Source: JANRKG01 sp033763635 (GTDB lineage: Bacteria > Cyanobacteriota > Cyanobacteriia > GCF-001939115). Taken from it: 13,126 nucleotides of DNA. Shown here in pieces: positions 1 through 7,132 of this stretch; the stretch's first letter is position 1, and every line of letters begins with the position of its first letter. The DNA is taken from contig JANRKG010000015.1 of the NCBI GenBank assembly GCA_033763635.1, positions 1 through 13,126 on the forward strand. Direction: 5' to 3'. Position numbers and translations under genes: made by a program. Below the pieces are notes generated by a model, which saw only the letters and a program-made list of their open reading frames with translations, ran no database searches and was not told the DNA's origin.

Positions 1-962
1 AGGGATTCAGCAATGTGGGTGGGGCCGAAGAAGTTGAATTCCATCCAGGGAATTCCATAGGCTTCTTCCATGTGACGGCAGATGTAGTTCATCGACCGAT
101 AGCAGTGGATCAGGTTGAGTTTCACCTGGGTGGTCAGCAGCACTTCATTCCAGGTGCCATCTCCAGAGAACTGGGTCACAACGCGCAGACCCATTTCTTC
201 TAACAGAATCCGGGAAGACCAGGCATCTCCACCGATGTTGTAATCTCCAATCACCGCGACATCATAAGGACCTGGCTCGAAGTTCAGGGTGCCATCCTTC
301 GCTTTCTTGTCAGCGATCGGCAGTGCCCAGTCCCGCACCGTGTCATTCGCGATGTGGTGGCCTAAGGATTGGGAAACACCTCGGAATCCTTCACACCGAA
401 CGGGAATTACAGGCTTGCCAATTTCCTTAGCAGACTTCTTGGCGACGGCTTCGATGTCATCCCCAATTAGACCGATCGGGCATTCAGATTCAATCGTCAC
501 ACCCTTCGCCAGGGGGAACAATTCATTCATTTCCGTGAGCAGTTGGGCCAACTTCTTGTCACCGCCAAATACGATGTCCCTTTCCTGGAAGTCGGAGGTG
601 AACTGCATCGTCCCAAAGGTGTCAATCCCGGTGGTGCCGATGTAGTAGTTACGACGGCCTGACCAGGAGTAGTAACCGCAACCGACGGGACCGTGGCTCA
701 GGTGGATCATGTCCTTCACGGGACCCCAAACCACCCCTTTGGCTCCTGCATAGGCGCAACCACGGGTGGTCATTACGCCAGGAACGGATTTGATATTGGA
801 CTTAACGCCGCAATCAGACTTGCCTTCTTCGTAAACATTCAGGTGCTTTTCCCGTTTTTTAGCGGCTTTTTCGGGATACGCTTCGAGGACCTCTTTAACG
901 ATGTCTCTCACATCATCATTTGTGAGTTCTTGGTTAACTGTAGCGGATTCGGGAGGTGTCAT
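1..962 (-). CDS. nifD: Nitrogenase MoFe protein alpha chain, NifD (partial, N-terminal 320 codons)
   Basis: NifD is the alpha subunit of the cytoplasmic NifD2K2 molybdenum-iron protein that reduces N2. The reading frame starts at ATG 962-960 (MTPPESATVNQEL) and stays open to the left edge, so the C-terminus lies outside the window. P-cluster cysteines are visible at Cys69 (RGCAYAG), Cys95 (GPVGCGYYSW) and Cys161 (SECPIGLIGDD). The FeMo-co cysteine is Cys287 in HCYRSMN, encoded at 104-102. The N-terminal helix (EAYPEKAAKKREKHL) is typical of cyanobacterial NifD. GAGAGG, about 7 nt upstream of the ATG, is a good ribosome binding site. The gene follows nifH by 215 nt, and nifK is expected next beyond the window. 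No insertion or excision element interrupts the visible part. Identification is by sequence recognition and is very secure. Confidence 0.98.
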   Translation of the reverse strand, partial: MTPPESATVNQELTNDDVRDIVKEVLEAYPEKAAKKREKHLNVYEEGKSDCGVKSNIKSVPGVMTTRGCAYAGAKGVVWGPVKDMIHLSHGPVGCGYYSWSGRRNYYIGTTGIDTFGTMQFTSDFQERDIVFGGDKKLAQLLTEMNELFPLAKGVTIESECPIGLIGDDIEAVAKKSAKEIGKPVIPVRCEGFRGVSQSLGHHIANDTVRDWALPIADKKAKDGTLNFEPGPYDVAVIGDYNIGGDAWSSRILLEEMGLRVVTQFSGDGTWNEVLLTTQVKLNLIHCYRSMNYICRHMEEAYGIPWMEFNFFGPTHIAES

Positions 963-1010
963 ATTCTGCCTCTCTGTGACATGGACGAGAATTCGGACGG
1001 AGTGTAATGC

Positions 1011-1088
1011 AAGGAGGGGGGGAGTGGGGAAAGGAACCGGGGGAGGGAAGGCGGAAGCGATCGGGTTTGCTTGCTGGAAAACGTTCCA
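1011..1088. other. nifH-nifD intergenic: purine/G-rich tract and small hairpin
   Basis: The 215-nt gap between nifH and nifD (963-1177) holds no gene. The plus strand at about 1011-1060 is almost all purine, with G runs at 1016-1022, 1026-1029, 1039-1043 and 1045-1047. The nif transcript is therefore C-rich here. Next to it is a 5-bp perfect hairpin with a 4-nt loop (TGGAA 1075-1079, TTCCA 1084-1088). Such gaps in nifHDK often carry structures that set the ratio of nifH to nifDK message. That role is inference here, and the hairpin alone is weak. Confidence 0.4.
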
Positions 1089-1177
1089 TAAACGGGCTTC
1101 GCACCCTTCCAAATCTCCCAAATTCCGGGGACTTGCTATCTCTTGATCCCAATCCCAGAACTAGCTGGCGGTTGGAA

Positions 1178-2071
1178 TTAAACTGCTGCGGTTGCTTTGG
1201 TGCCTTCGGCGATCGCTTTTTGGTAATCTTCTTCGCCAGCCAGGATACCGAATTCGACGAGTAGATCTTCCAGTTCATCCATCGTGATTGGCGTTGGGAT
1301 GGTGCACTTGGTGTTGTCTTTGATCTTGCGGGCCAGGATGCGGTACTCTTCGGCTTGAGCGCTGTCGGGAGCGTACTCAATGACTGTCATCCGGCGCAGT
1401 TCAGCGTGTTGAACAATGTTGTCGCGAGGAACGAAGTGCAGCATTTGGGTGTTCAGCCGTTTTGCCAGGGTTTCGATCAGTTCGAGTTCCCGGTCAACCT
1501 TACGGCTGTTGCAGATCAGACCACCCAGACGGACACCGCCAGAGTGAGCATACTTCAGAATCCCACGAGCGATGTTGTTCGCTGCATACATTGCCATCAT
1601 TTCACCAGAGGTGACGATGTAGATTTCTTGGGCTTTGCCTTCCCGAATCGGCATGGCAAAACCACCACATACAACGTCGCCCAATACGTCGTAGGACACG
1701 AAATCGAGGTCTTCGTAAGCACCATTTTCTTCCAGGAAGTTGATGGCGGTGATGATACCCCGACCCGCGCATCCAACTCCAGGTTCAGGACCACCGGACT
1801 CAACACAACGAACATCACGGTAGCCAGTCAGTAATACTTCTTCCAGTTCCACATCTTCAACGGCACCGCGTTCTGCTGCCAGGTGAAGTACGGTGGTTTG
1901 TGCTTTGCTGTGGAGCATCAAGCGAGTGGAGTCTGCCTTGGGGTCGCATCCTACGATCATGATGCGTTCGCCCATTTCGGCTAAACCAGCGATCGTATTT
2001 TGGGAAGTGGTGGACTTACCGATACCGCCCTTGCCGTAGAACGCAATCTGTCTAATTTTTTCGTCAGTCAT
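1178..2071 (-). CDS. nifH: Nitrogenase iron protein, dinitrogenase reductase NifH
   Basis: NifH is the homodimeric [4Fe-4S] ATPase that passes electrons to the MoFe protein; it also takes part in FeMo-co maturation. The protein is 297 aa, starting MTDEKIRQIAFYGKGG. The P-loop GKGGIGKST is at residues 13-21, cluster ligands are Cys101 (GVGCAGRG) and Cys135 (GDVVCGGF), and Arg104 corresponds to the arginine that is ADP-ribosylated in some bacteria. An upstream in-frame ATG at 2137 would add 22 residues. I chose ATG 2071-2069 because it matches the conserved NifH N-terminus and is preceded by AAGGA about 10 nt away. A strong hairpin lies 46 nt upstream. The C-terminal tail (after about residue 275) is acidic then Ala/Thr-rich, as in other cyanobacterial NifH. 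Confidence 0.99.
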   Translation of the reverse strand: MTDEKIRQIAFYGKGGIGKSTTSQNTIAGLAEMGERIMIVGCDPKADSTRLMLHSKAQTTVLHLAAERGAVEDVELEEVLLTGYRDVRCVESGGPEPGVGCAGRGIITAINFLEENGAYEDLDFVSYDVLGDVVCGGFAMPIREGKAQEIYIVTSGEMMAMYAANNIARGILKYAHSGGVRLGGLICNSRKVDRELELIETLAKRLNTQMLHFVPRDNIVQHAELRRMTVIEYAPDSAQAEEYRILARKIKDNTKCTIPTPITMDELEDLLVEFGILAGEEDYQKAIAEGTKATAAV

Positions 2072-2117
2072 GACTCTTGTTTCCTTGTAAGTAGTGGGTC
2101 TTGGGAAGTTTAAGGAA

Positions 2118-2160
2118 GGGCGGAATGAAGGTTCCATTGTGGATGGAACAGCATCCGCCC
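2118..2160 (-). promoter_or_regulatory. Two-tier stem-loop in the nifH leader (likely RNA processing/stability element)
   Basis: An inner perfect 7-bp inverted repeat, GTTCCAT (2131-2137) and ATGGAAC (2143-2149), has a 5-nt loop. It is enclosed by a second perfect 7-bp repeat, GGGCGGA (2118-2124) and TCCGCCC (2154-2160), with a small asymmetric internal loop. The structure ends 46 nt before the nifH start codon on the transcript. It lacks a T-run, so it does not look like a terminator. In Anabaena-type cyanobacteria a stem-loop upstream of nifH is associated with processing of the nifB-to-nifH transcript and high nifH mRNA abundance. The same role is inferred here. Confidence 0.75.
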
Positions 2161-2359
2161 CGGTGGTGTGTTCGCAACGTTTCTCACTGGAATCGGTTCA
2201 GGTGGACAGGATGAACGAAGTGAAAAACGCTGGTCTTGGATGTGGAGAAATGCCCCAGAAAACACTCGCATCAACGGAGGCGATCGCTCCACACACATTT
2301 GATTCAGGTTCATAAGATTTGGGTTGTAGGGGAAAAGAAATTGGGAATGGAAACTTTCT

Positions 2360-3244
2360 CTAGACGGCTTCGACGGTGAGGGTCGGGAGAACTTTTTCAC
2401 GAAGACGCACTTCGATCGCATCCTTCAGCGTCGCAGTGCTGCCGGGGCAGGAGCCACAGGCCCCCTTGAGGATGACTTTCACTAAATCACCGTCCACATC
2501 GAACAGTTCCACATCGCCCCCGTCTGCCAGGAGGATAGGGCGGACTTCTTCGAGGACTTGTTGAATCAGGTTAACCTTTTGAACGGTCGTGAGGCCGCGC
2601 GTCGTGTGCTTGATGCGATCGATTTCGGCTTCCACACGGGCGGCAGTCGCAGCAGTTTCTTGATGAACTGTGGCGATGATATCTTCAATGTCCGCGAGAC
2701 AGGAACTACAACCGCCCCCTGCTTTGACATAGCTTGTGACTTGATCGGAGGTCGTGAGGTTATTTTCAATCACCACCCGCCGAATGCGATTCTCGCTCAC
2801 ACCGAAGCAGGTACAGATCAGGGTGCCTTCATCATCGTCATGGTGTTCGACTTCAATGCCCCGATACTTGAAGATAGCGGCTTCCAGGGCTTCCTGACCC
2901 ATCACGGAACAATGCATTTTGGCTTCCGGTAGCCCGCCCAGGTATTGAGCGATGTCCTGATTGGTGACAGCCAGGGCTTCATCCAGGGTCAGCCCCTTCA
3001 CCATTTCCGTGAGGGCCGAAGAGGAGGCGATCGCACTGGTGCAACCAAAGGTCTGGAAGCGGGAATCTAAAATGCGGTCCTGGTCAACATCAATCTTGAG
3101 GTGCAAGCGGAGGGCATCACCACAGGCAATACTGCCCACTTCGCCATACACAACCGCAATGCCGGATTCATTCGTGTCTTCTAGCGCCCCCTGGTTCTTG
3201 GGGTTGTAGAAGAGGTCCATTACTTTCTCGGTGTAGTCCCACAT
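2360..3244 (-). CDS. nifU: Fe-S cluster scaffold protein NifU
   Basis: NifU assembles Fe-S clusters from sulfur supplied by NifS and delivers them to nitrogenase proteins. The 294-aa protein shows the full three-domain layout. The IscU-like domain (about 1-130) has Cys41, Cys68 and Cys112. A central permanent [2Fe-2S] BFD-type domain has Cys144, Cys146, Cys179 and Cys182 (CTC and CSSC). The C-terminal Nfu domain (about 220-290) has the CGSC motif at Cys263/Cys266. The start ATG 3244-3242 has AGGA about 9 nt upstream. The gene is separated from nifS by 37 nt and from nifH by 288 nt, and is cotranscribed with both. All expected cysteines are present. Confidence 0.98.
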   Translation of the reverse strand: MWDYTEKVMDLFYNPKNQGALEDTNESGIAVVYGEVGSIACGDALRLHLKIDVDQDRILDSRFQTFGCTSAIASSSALTEMVKGLTLDEALAVTNQDIAQYLGGLPEAKMHCSVMGQEALEAAIFKYRGIEVEHHDDDEGTLICTCFGVSENRIRRVVIENNLTTSDQVTSYVKAGGGCSSCLADIEDIIATVHQETAATAARVEAEIDRIKHTTRGLTTVQKVNLIQQVLEEVRPILLADGGDVELFDVDGDLVKVILKGACGSCPGSTATLKDAIEVRLREKVLPTLTVEAV

Positions 3245-3281
3245 AGTCGTGTTCCTGAAAGGGGGAAGGGTAAGAGGTCAA

Positions 3282-4484
3282 TCACTTCGCTCCGACAACC
3301 GTTTCCTGGCGCTCTTGCAACCATTCGGCCTGGTCATTGTTAAAGGGAGACATGGCCCGGAGGCGTTCGACAATTCCCGGCATTACTTCCAGCACTTTGT
3401 CGATGTCCGCATCCGTGTTAAAGCGAGACAGGCTAAACCGGATTGAACCGTGCAGAATGGTGTAGGGAAGGCCCATTGCCCGGAGGACGTGGGAAGGTTC
3501 CAGGGAACCGGAGGTGCAGGCAGAGCCAGAGGAGGCGCAAATCCCGTACTGGTTGAGGGACAGGAGAATCGCTTCCCCTTCAATGTACTTAAAGCCGATG
3601 TTGGTGGTGTTGGGAAGACGGCTCTTGCGATCGCCATTCACCTGACAATCAGGAATCGTTTCCAACAAGGTTTTTTCGAGACGATCGCGCAGTTTTTTCT
3701 CGGTCGTGTCATTCAGGTGGGCGAGGGCAATTTCTGCGGCTTTGCCAAGGGCGATAATGCCAGCGACATTCTCCGTTCCTGCCCGTCGGCCCCGCTCCTG
3801 GTGGCCGCCCACCAGCAGGGGACGGAACCGGGTGCCTTTTCTCACATACAGTGCCCCGATGCCTTTGGGAGCGTGGAGTTTGTGGCCGGAGAGGGTGAGC
3901 AGATCAATGGGGCTGGTCTTTAAGCTAAAGGGAACTTTCCCCACCGCTTGCACCGCATCCACATGGAACAACGCACCCGCATCCTTCGCCCGCAAACCAA
4001 TTTGTTCGATCGGGAAGACGGTTCCCGTTTCGTTATTGGCGTACATGGTTGTCACCAGAGCCGTATTTCCCGTGAGGGATGCTTCCAACTCTACGAGGTC
4101 TATCTGGCCCCGATGATCCACAGACAGATAACTAACGGTGTAGCCTTGTTTTTCCAGTTGCTTGCACACATTCAAAATCGCCGCATGTTCAACCTGGGTG
4201 GTGATGATGTGTCGCTTGTCTGGTTGGGCTGCGAGTGCGGCCCGAATTGCTGCATTGTTACCTTCTGTACCACAACTCGTGAAGACAATCTCTGAATCTT
4301 CGGCTCCTAACAGGGCTGCGACTTGAGCGCGGGCTTCTTTGAGAGCACGTCCCACCTGACCCCCGAAGGTATGCATGGAAGAGGGATTTCCATAATATTC
4401 AGTCAGGTAGGGAAGCATTGCCTCCACAACATCAGGATCAACTCGGGTTGTGGCATTGTTGTCCAGATAGATCACGTTACTCAT
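3282..4484 (-). CDS. nifS: Cysteine desulfurase NifS
   Basis: NifS is a PLP enzyme that converts cysteine to alanine and passes persulfide sulfur to NifU. The protein is 400 aa (MSNVIYLDNNATTRVDPDVV), the normal length for the family. The PLP lysine is Lys202 in SGHK, with His100 (QVEHAA) and Asp176 (HVDAVQ) in the cofactor site. The active-site loop cysteine is Cys323 in SGSACTSG. The ATG at 4484-4482 overlaps the end of fdxN by 4 nt (ATGA), which points to translational coupling. NifP, encoded on the other side of the central intergenic region, should raise cysteine supply for this enzyme. Confidence 0.98.
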   Translation of the reverse strand: MSNVIYLDNNATTRVDPDVVEAMLPYLTEYYGNPSSMHTFGGQVGRALKEARAQVAALLGAEDSEIVFTSCGTEGNNAAIRAALAAQPDKRHIITTQVEHAAILNVCKQLEKQGYTVSYLSVDHRGQIDLVELEASLTGNTALVTTMYANNETGTVFPIEQIGLRAKDAGALFHVDAVQAVGKVPFSLKTSPIDLLTLSGHKLHAPKGIGALYVRKGTRFRPLLVGGHQERGRRAGTENVAGIIALGKAAEIALAHLNDTTEKKLRDRLEKTLLETIPDCQVNGDRKSRLPNTTNIGFKYIEGEAILLSLNQYGICASSGSACTSGSLEPSHVLRAMGLPYTILHGSIRFSLSRFNTDADIDKVLEVMPGIVERLRAMSPFNNDQAEWLQERQETVVGAK

Positions 4485-4855
4485 GCATTGACCTCCACAG
4501 AGCGGGGTTTTCGAGTGGGTAGGTTGGAAAGTTCACGGGAATAGGCATCGAACCAGTTTTCCCAGTATTCGGACTGCTGCGCGGTTCTCAATCGGGACAT
4601 CATGCGATCGTAGGTCTTGAACCAGGACTCCCAGTAATCCCCAATTTGGGCTGAGATAGCCTGAGCATCGGGAATACAGGCTCCGTTGGTGGGGCAGACA
4701 GACCAACATTGGGGAACTCCGTGGTCACTTTCGCAGTTGTTACAGAGATCGGATTGAATCACATACCGTTGCCCAATTTTCTGAACTGCTCCGGTTGGGC
4801 AAGCCCCCTGACATCGATCGCATTGAATACACTGGTTCGTAATCTGGTACGCCAT
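4481..4855 (-). CDS. fdxN: Nif-associated 2[4Fe-4S] ferredoxin FdxN
   Basis: FdxN is a bacterial-type ferredoxin found between nifB and nifS in cyanobacteria, probably an electron donor for the NifB reaction. The protein is 124 aa. Cluster motif one is C9-x2-C12-x2-C15-x3-C19-P. Motif two is C38-x2-C41-x8-C50-x3-C54-P, with the long insertion usual in this subfamily. The C-terminal tail carries a tandem aromatic repeat: YWESWFKTYDRMMSRL at 74-89 and YWENWFDAYSRELSNL at 97-112. The start has a strong AAGGAGG within the end of nifB. The gene begins 2 nt after the nifB stop and overlaps nifS by 4 nt. It is intact, with no excision element inside. Confidence 0.96.
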   Translation of the reverse strand: MAYQITNQCIQCDRCQGACPTGAVQKIGQRYVIQSDLCNNCESDHGVPQCWSVCPTNGACIPDAQAISAQIGDYWESWFKTYDRMMSRLRTAQQSEYWENWFDAYSRELSNLPTRKPRSVEVNA

Positions 4856-4857
4856 GA

Positions 4858-6297
4858 TTACCCTCCTTGAGGTTCCTGGTGGTACTCGGTATAGAACTGA
4901 CGGGCTACTTTCTCAATCACGTCGTAGGCTTCTACGGACTTAATGCCAGCCTTTTGCAACTCTTCCTGGGGACAGTGACCAATCTTGGACACGAACACCG
5001 CTTTGCAATCACTGATGGTCTTGATGATGTATTCCAGGGAAGCGTCTTCGCCGTAACCGCTCTGGCAGTAGTTGTCAATCTTGCGGTGTCCGACAAATCT
5101 GGCTTCGTTAGCATCCACTTCGTAAATCATGAATTCCTTCGCATGACCGAAGTGCTGATTGACCAATCCGCCGCCTTTCGTTGCCACTGCCACCAGAATT
5201 TTGGGGCTGTCTTTTACCTTTTGATTGGGCTTTAGCTTGGCTTTCGCGGCTTGCAGGTCATGCTTGAATTTCTCAATCCCATCATGGATTTCCTTGCGGG
5301 TTTCCAGATTGTATTCCGGAGCCATTTCCATGAACTTCTCTTTGGTGAATTCCTGGCTGCGGTCTTCACCCAACAGACCGACGGCATCGGCACGGCATTG
5401 GCGGCAGTGGCGCATCATCTTCATGTTGCCAGCACACTGGTCTTGCAGGGACTTCAGTTCCTTGGGATTGGGACCGCGTTGACCGTTCAACCCGAAATAG
5501 GTGCCATGCTCAGGAGCAGAAATCAGGGGCATGATGTTGTGCAGGAAGGCACCGCGCTTGCGAATTTCCTGATTCACTTGCACCAGATGGTCGTCATTGA
5601 TGCCCGGAATCATCACCGAGTTCACCTTACAGAGGATGTCTGCTTCCTGTAGCGCTTGCAGACCTTCCATTTGCCGCTCGTGGAGGATTTGGGCAGCTTC
5701 TAAGCCCTTGTAGCGGCGGCGGCGATAGTGAACCCAGGGATAAATCTTCGTCCCGATTTCGGGGTCCACCATATTAATAGTGATTGTGACGTGATCCACA
5801 TTCAGTTGTTTGATGCGATCGACGTGATCCGGCAACATCAACCCGTTTGTGGACAGACACAACTTAATGTCAGGAGCCTTGTCCGCAATCATATCGAAGG
5901 TATGGAACGTCTTTTCTGGGTTCGCCAGGGGGTCGCCAGGGCCAGCAATCCCTAATACCGTCATTTGGGGAATCTTCCCGGCAATCACCAGCACCTTATG
6001 GGCCGCTTCTTCGGGAGATAACAATTCACTCACAACACCGGGACGGCTCTCGTTCGCACAGTCATATTTACGATTGCAGTAATTACATTGAATGTTGCAA
6101 GCAGGCGCAACAGCGACGTGCATCCGGGCATAGTGGTGATGGGCTTCTTCGCTATAACAGGGATGCTTGGAAATGCGATCGTGCAGTTTTTGATCCATCT
6201 CTGGAGCGGGTGCGGTGCTGCTGCAACCACAGTTACTACCAGAGGCTTGAGTCGAAGGGGGAGTGGAGGTGAGAAGTTCAGCGGTGGGTGGTGTCAT
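4858..6297 (-). CDS. nifB: FeMo-cofactor biosynthesis protein NifB (radical SAM + NifX-like domain)
   Basis: NifB builds NifB-co, the carbide-containing Fe-S core of FeMo-co, by radical SAM chemistry. The protein is 479 aa. The radical SAM motif is C67-x3-C71-x2-C74 (CNIQCNYC), followed by AGPGDP and further conserved cysteines (RHCRQCRADAVG). From about residue 365 (PKILVAVATKGGG) a NifX/NafY-like domain runs to the C-terminus, the two-domain form common in cyanobacteria. The N-terminal 35 residues are Ser/Thr/Pro-rich with a CGC motif. The start is ATG 6297-6295, matching MTPP starts of relatives. Its ribosome binding site is weak because the preceding 30 nt are C-rich. It is the first gene of the minus-strand operon. 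Confidence 0.98.
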   Translation of the reverse strand: MTPPTAELLTSTPPSTQASGSNCGCSSTAPAPEMDQKLHDRISKHPCYSEEAHHHYARMHVAVAPACNIQCNYCNRKYDCANESRPGVVSELLSPEEAAHKVLVIAGKIPQMTVLGIAGPGDPLANPEKTFHTFDMIADKAPDIKLCLSTNGLMLPDHVDRIKQLNVDHVTITINMVDPEIGTKIYPWVHYRRRRYKGLEAAQILHERQMEGLQALQEADILCKVNSVMIPGINDDHLVQVNQEIRKRGAFLHNIMPLISAPEHGTYFGLNGQRGPNPKELKSLQDQCAGNMKMMRHCRQCRADAVGLLGEDRSQEFTKEKFMEMAPEYNLETRKEIHDGIEKFKHDLQAAKAKLKPNQKVKDSPKILVAVATKGGGLVNQHFGHAKEFMIYEVDANEARFVGHRKIDNYCQSGYGEDASLEYIIKTISDCKAVFVSKIGHCPQEELQKAGIKSVEAYDVIEKVARQFYTEYHQEPQGG

Positions 6298-6364
6298 CGT
6301 CGAAGGGTGGGTGGATGGGTGGGGTCCGCCCAGTGGAGATGGATTGATTCATCTGCCCAAATCA

Positions 6365-6481
6365 CAGATCACGATCGCCTTCAGAAGGTCTTCAATAACA
6401 TCGGCTGTCCGCGTTGGCGTTTCTCTAATCTCCTGAGGATTGCCCAAATAAAGAACCGTCCTCTAAGACAACCGTGATCTG
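6365..6481 (-). repeat. 9-bp inverted repeat in the nifB leader
   Basis: CAGATCACG at 6365-6373 and its exact complement CGTGATCTG at 6473-6481 could pair across about 99 nt in the nifB leader RNA. A direct repeat TGCCCAAAT (6353-6361 and 6441-6449) lies at the base and inside it. The segment between contains two short overlapping frames. Function is unknown; chance is possible given the long spacer. Confidence 0.3.
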
Positions 6482-6643
6482 GGGGCCGGATGGAAAGTCC
6501 ATCACTCCACTCACCTGCGCTCTAGATTGAAACTGAGTTCTGGTTGCGAGCTTCAGGTGTCTGGCGTTATCAGGTTTATACCAGTCCCTTTTTCTCTGCC
6601 CTGTTGAGGGGAGGCGAATTCAGATTTATTGGAATAATTAGGA

Positions 6644-6666
6644 ATGTACTCAGAGCACCAAACCCT
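6644..6666 (-). promoter_or_regulatory. Nif box 1 (CTGAGTACA, toward nifB) with adjoining AGGGTTTGGT
   Basis: The minus strand reads AGGGTTTGGT, GCT, then CTGAGTACAT. Box 4 on the nifP side has the same two elements without the GCT. The core box is 6645-6653. It lies inside the presumed nifB leader, downstream of the box 2 promoter, so it may serve a second start site or modulate transcription. An A/T-rich AATAAATCT follows at a shorter distance than in boxes 2 and 4. Confidence 0.6.
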
Positions 6667-6723
6667 GATAAAACCAACATCCAAAATTTCTTTTGGGAAG
6701 GGGTACAGGTATTTTCAGGGAGA

Positions 6724-6768
6724 GGTGCGAGTATTTACGGGGAAGCGAGGCTGTATTTCTGTACTCAG
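6724..6768 (-). promoter_or_regulatory. Putative nifB operon promoter with nif box 2
   Basis: On the minus strand CTGAGTACA (6768-6760) is followed after exactly 22 nt by TAAATACT (6737-6730) and then GCACC (6728-6724). The putative nifP promoter has the same box, the same spacing, the same TAAATACT and an ACACC. The box would sit at or over the -35 position, as expected for an activator-dependent promoter. Transcription would start near 6725 and give nifB a leader of about 430 nt. The regulator is inferred to be CnfR/PatB and has not been demonstrated from sequence. Confidence 0.65.
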
Positions 6769-6821
6769 TTAAGAGTCTTACCTGGCTTACTCTTCACAAA
6801 CTTTTGGTGATTTTTTTGCCC

Positions 6822-6835
6822 GTACAATTAACTAC
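6822..6835 (+). promoter_or_regulatory. Putative NtcA binding site (GTA-N8-TAC)
   Basis: GTA (6822-6824), eight bases (CAATTAAC), then TAC (6833-6835) is a perfect match to the consensus of NtcA, the global nitrogen regulator of cyanobacteria. On the plus strand TAATCC (6858-6863) follows after exactly 22 nt, the usual spacing to a -10 element, although the canonical TAN3T ends in T rather than C. The site lies between the two pairs of nif boxes. A perfect match is expected by chance about once in 4 kb, so this is suggestive only. Confidence 0.5.
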
Positions 6836-7069
6836 TCATATTCAGCCACTCTGACCCTAATCCGGAGAATTACAGAGCGTTTTTAAGAGCAAATTCTTTT
6901 TTTCTGTATCTAAGTTATCAGTTTCCGGTTTGTTTTTCGCAGTGCAACCTAACGATTTAATAAAACATTCACATTTTGAGTCGATTTAAGAGCTTTTCAA
7001 AAGCACTCAAATGCTTGTCATATTAAGTCTCTGGGACGATCGACCTGAAATGCAAGTTTTCCATCCAGC

Positions 7070-7078
7070 CTGAGTACA
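7070..7078 (+). promoter_or_regulatory. Nif box 3 (CTGAGTACA, toward nifP)
   Basis: This is a perfect CTGAGTACA in the direction of nifP, 73 bp upstream of box 4. It has neither the AGGGTTTGGT element nor TAAATACT at the box 2/box 4 spacing. It is more likely an upstream activator site than a promoter by itself. Confidence 0.55.
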
Positions 7079-7089
7079 ACCCGAACTGG

Positions 7090-7108
7090 GCTTAAGATCT
7101 ACTTAAGC
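7090..7108. promoter_or_regulatory. 7-bp inverted repeat between nif boxes 3 and 4
   Basis: GCTTAAG (7090-7096), a 5-nt spacer ATCTA, and CTTAAGC (7102-7108) form a perfect inverted repeat with an internal direct repeat of CTTAAG. It lies 35 bp upstream of box 4 and about 65 bp before the inferred -10. It could be a dimeric regulator site; the identity of any binding protein is unknown. Confidence 0.4.
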
Positions 7109-7132
7109 ATTATTTGAAAGAGAGACAGATAT

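Noticed and set aside
1..962. Possible nifD excision element as in heterocystous cyanobacteria
   Set aside because: The visible two thirds of nifD is continuous. The usual insertion site is nearer the 3' end, outside the window, so presence cannot be judged.
2072..2359. Separate nifH promoter with a nif box
   Set aside because: No CTGAGTACA, TAAATACT or GTA-N8-TAC was found in the gap; the strong hairpin favours processing.
4481..4855. Possible fdxN excision element
   Set aside because: fdxN is a complete uninterrupted frame with normal overlaps to both neighbours.
6088..6477. 129-codon plus-strand frame antisense to the start of nifB
   Set aside because: It mirrors the conserved NifB coding sequence and leader; no start signal or family match.
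6544..6810. 88-codon plus-strand frame in the nifB-nifP region
   Set aside because: No ribosome binding site and no recognisable product; it runs across two nif boxes and the inferred nifB promoter. Better explained as chance.
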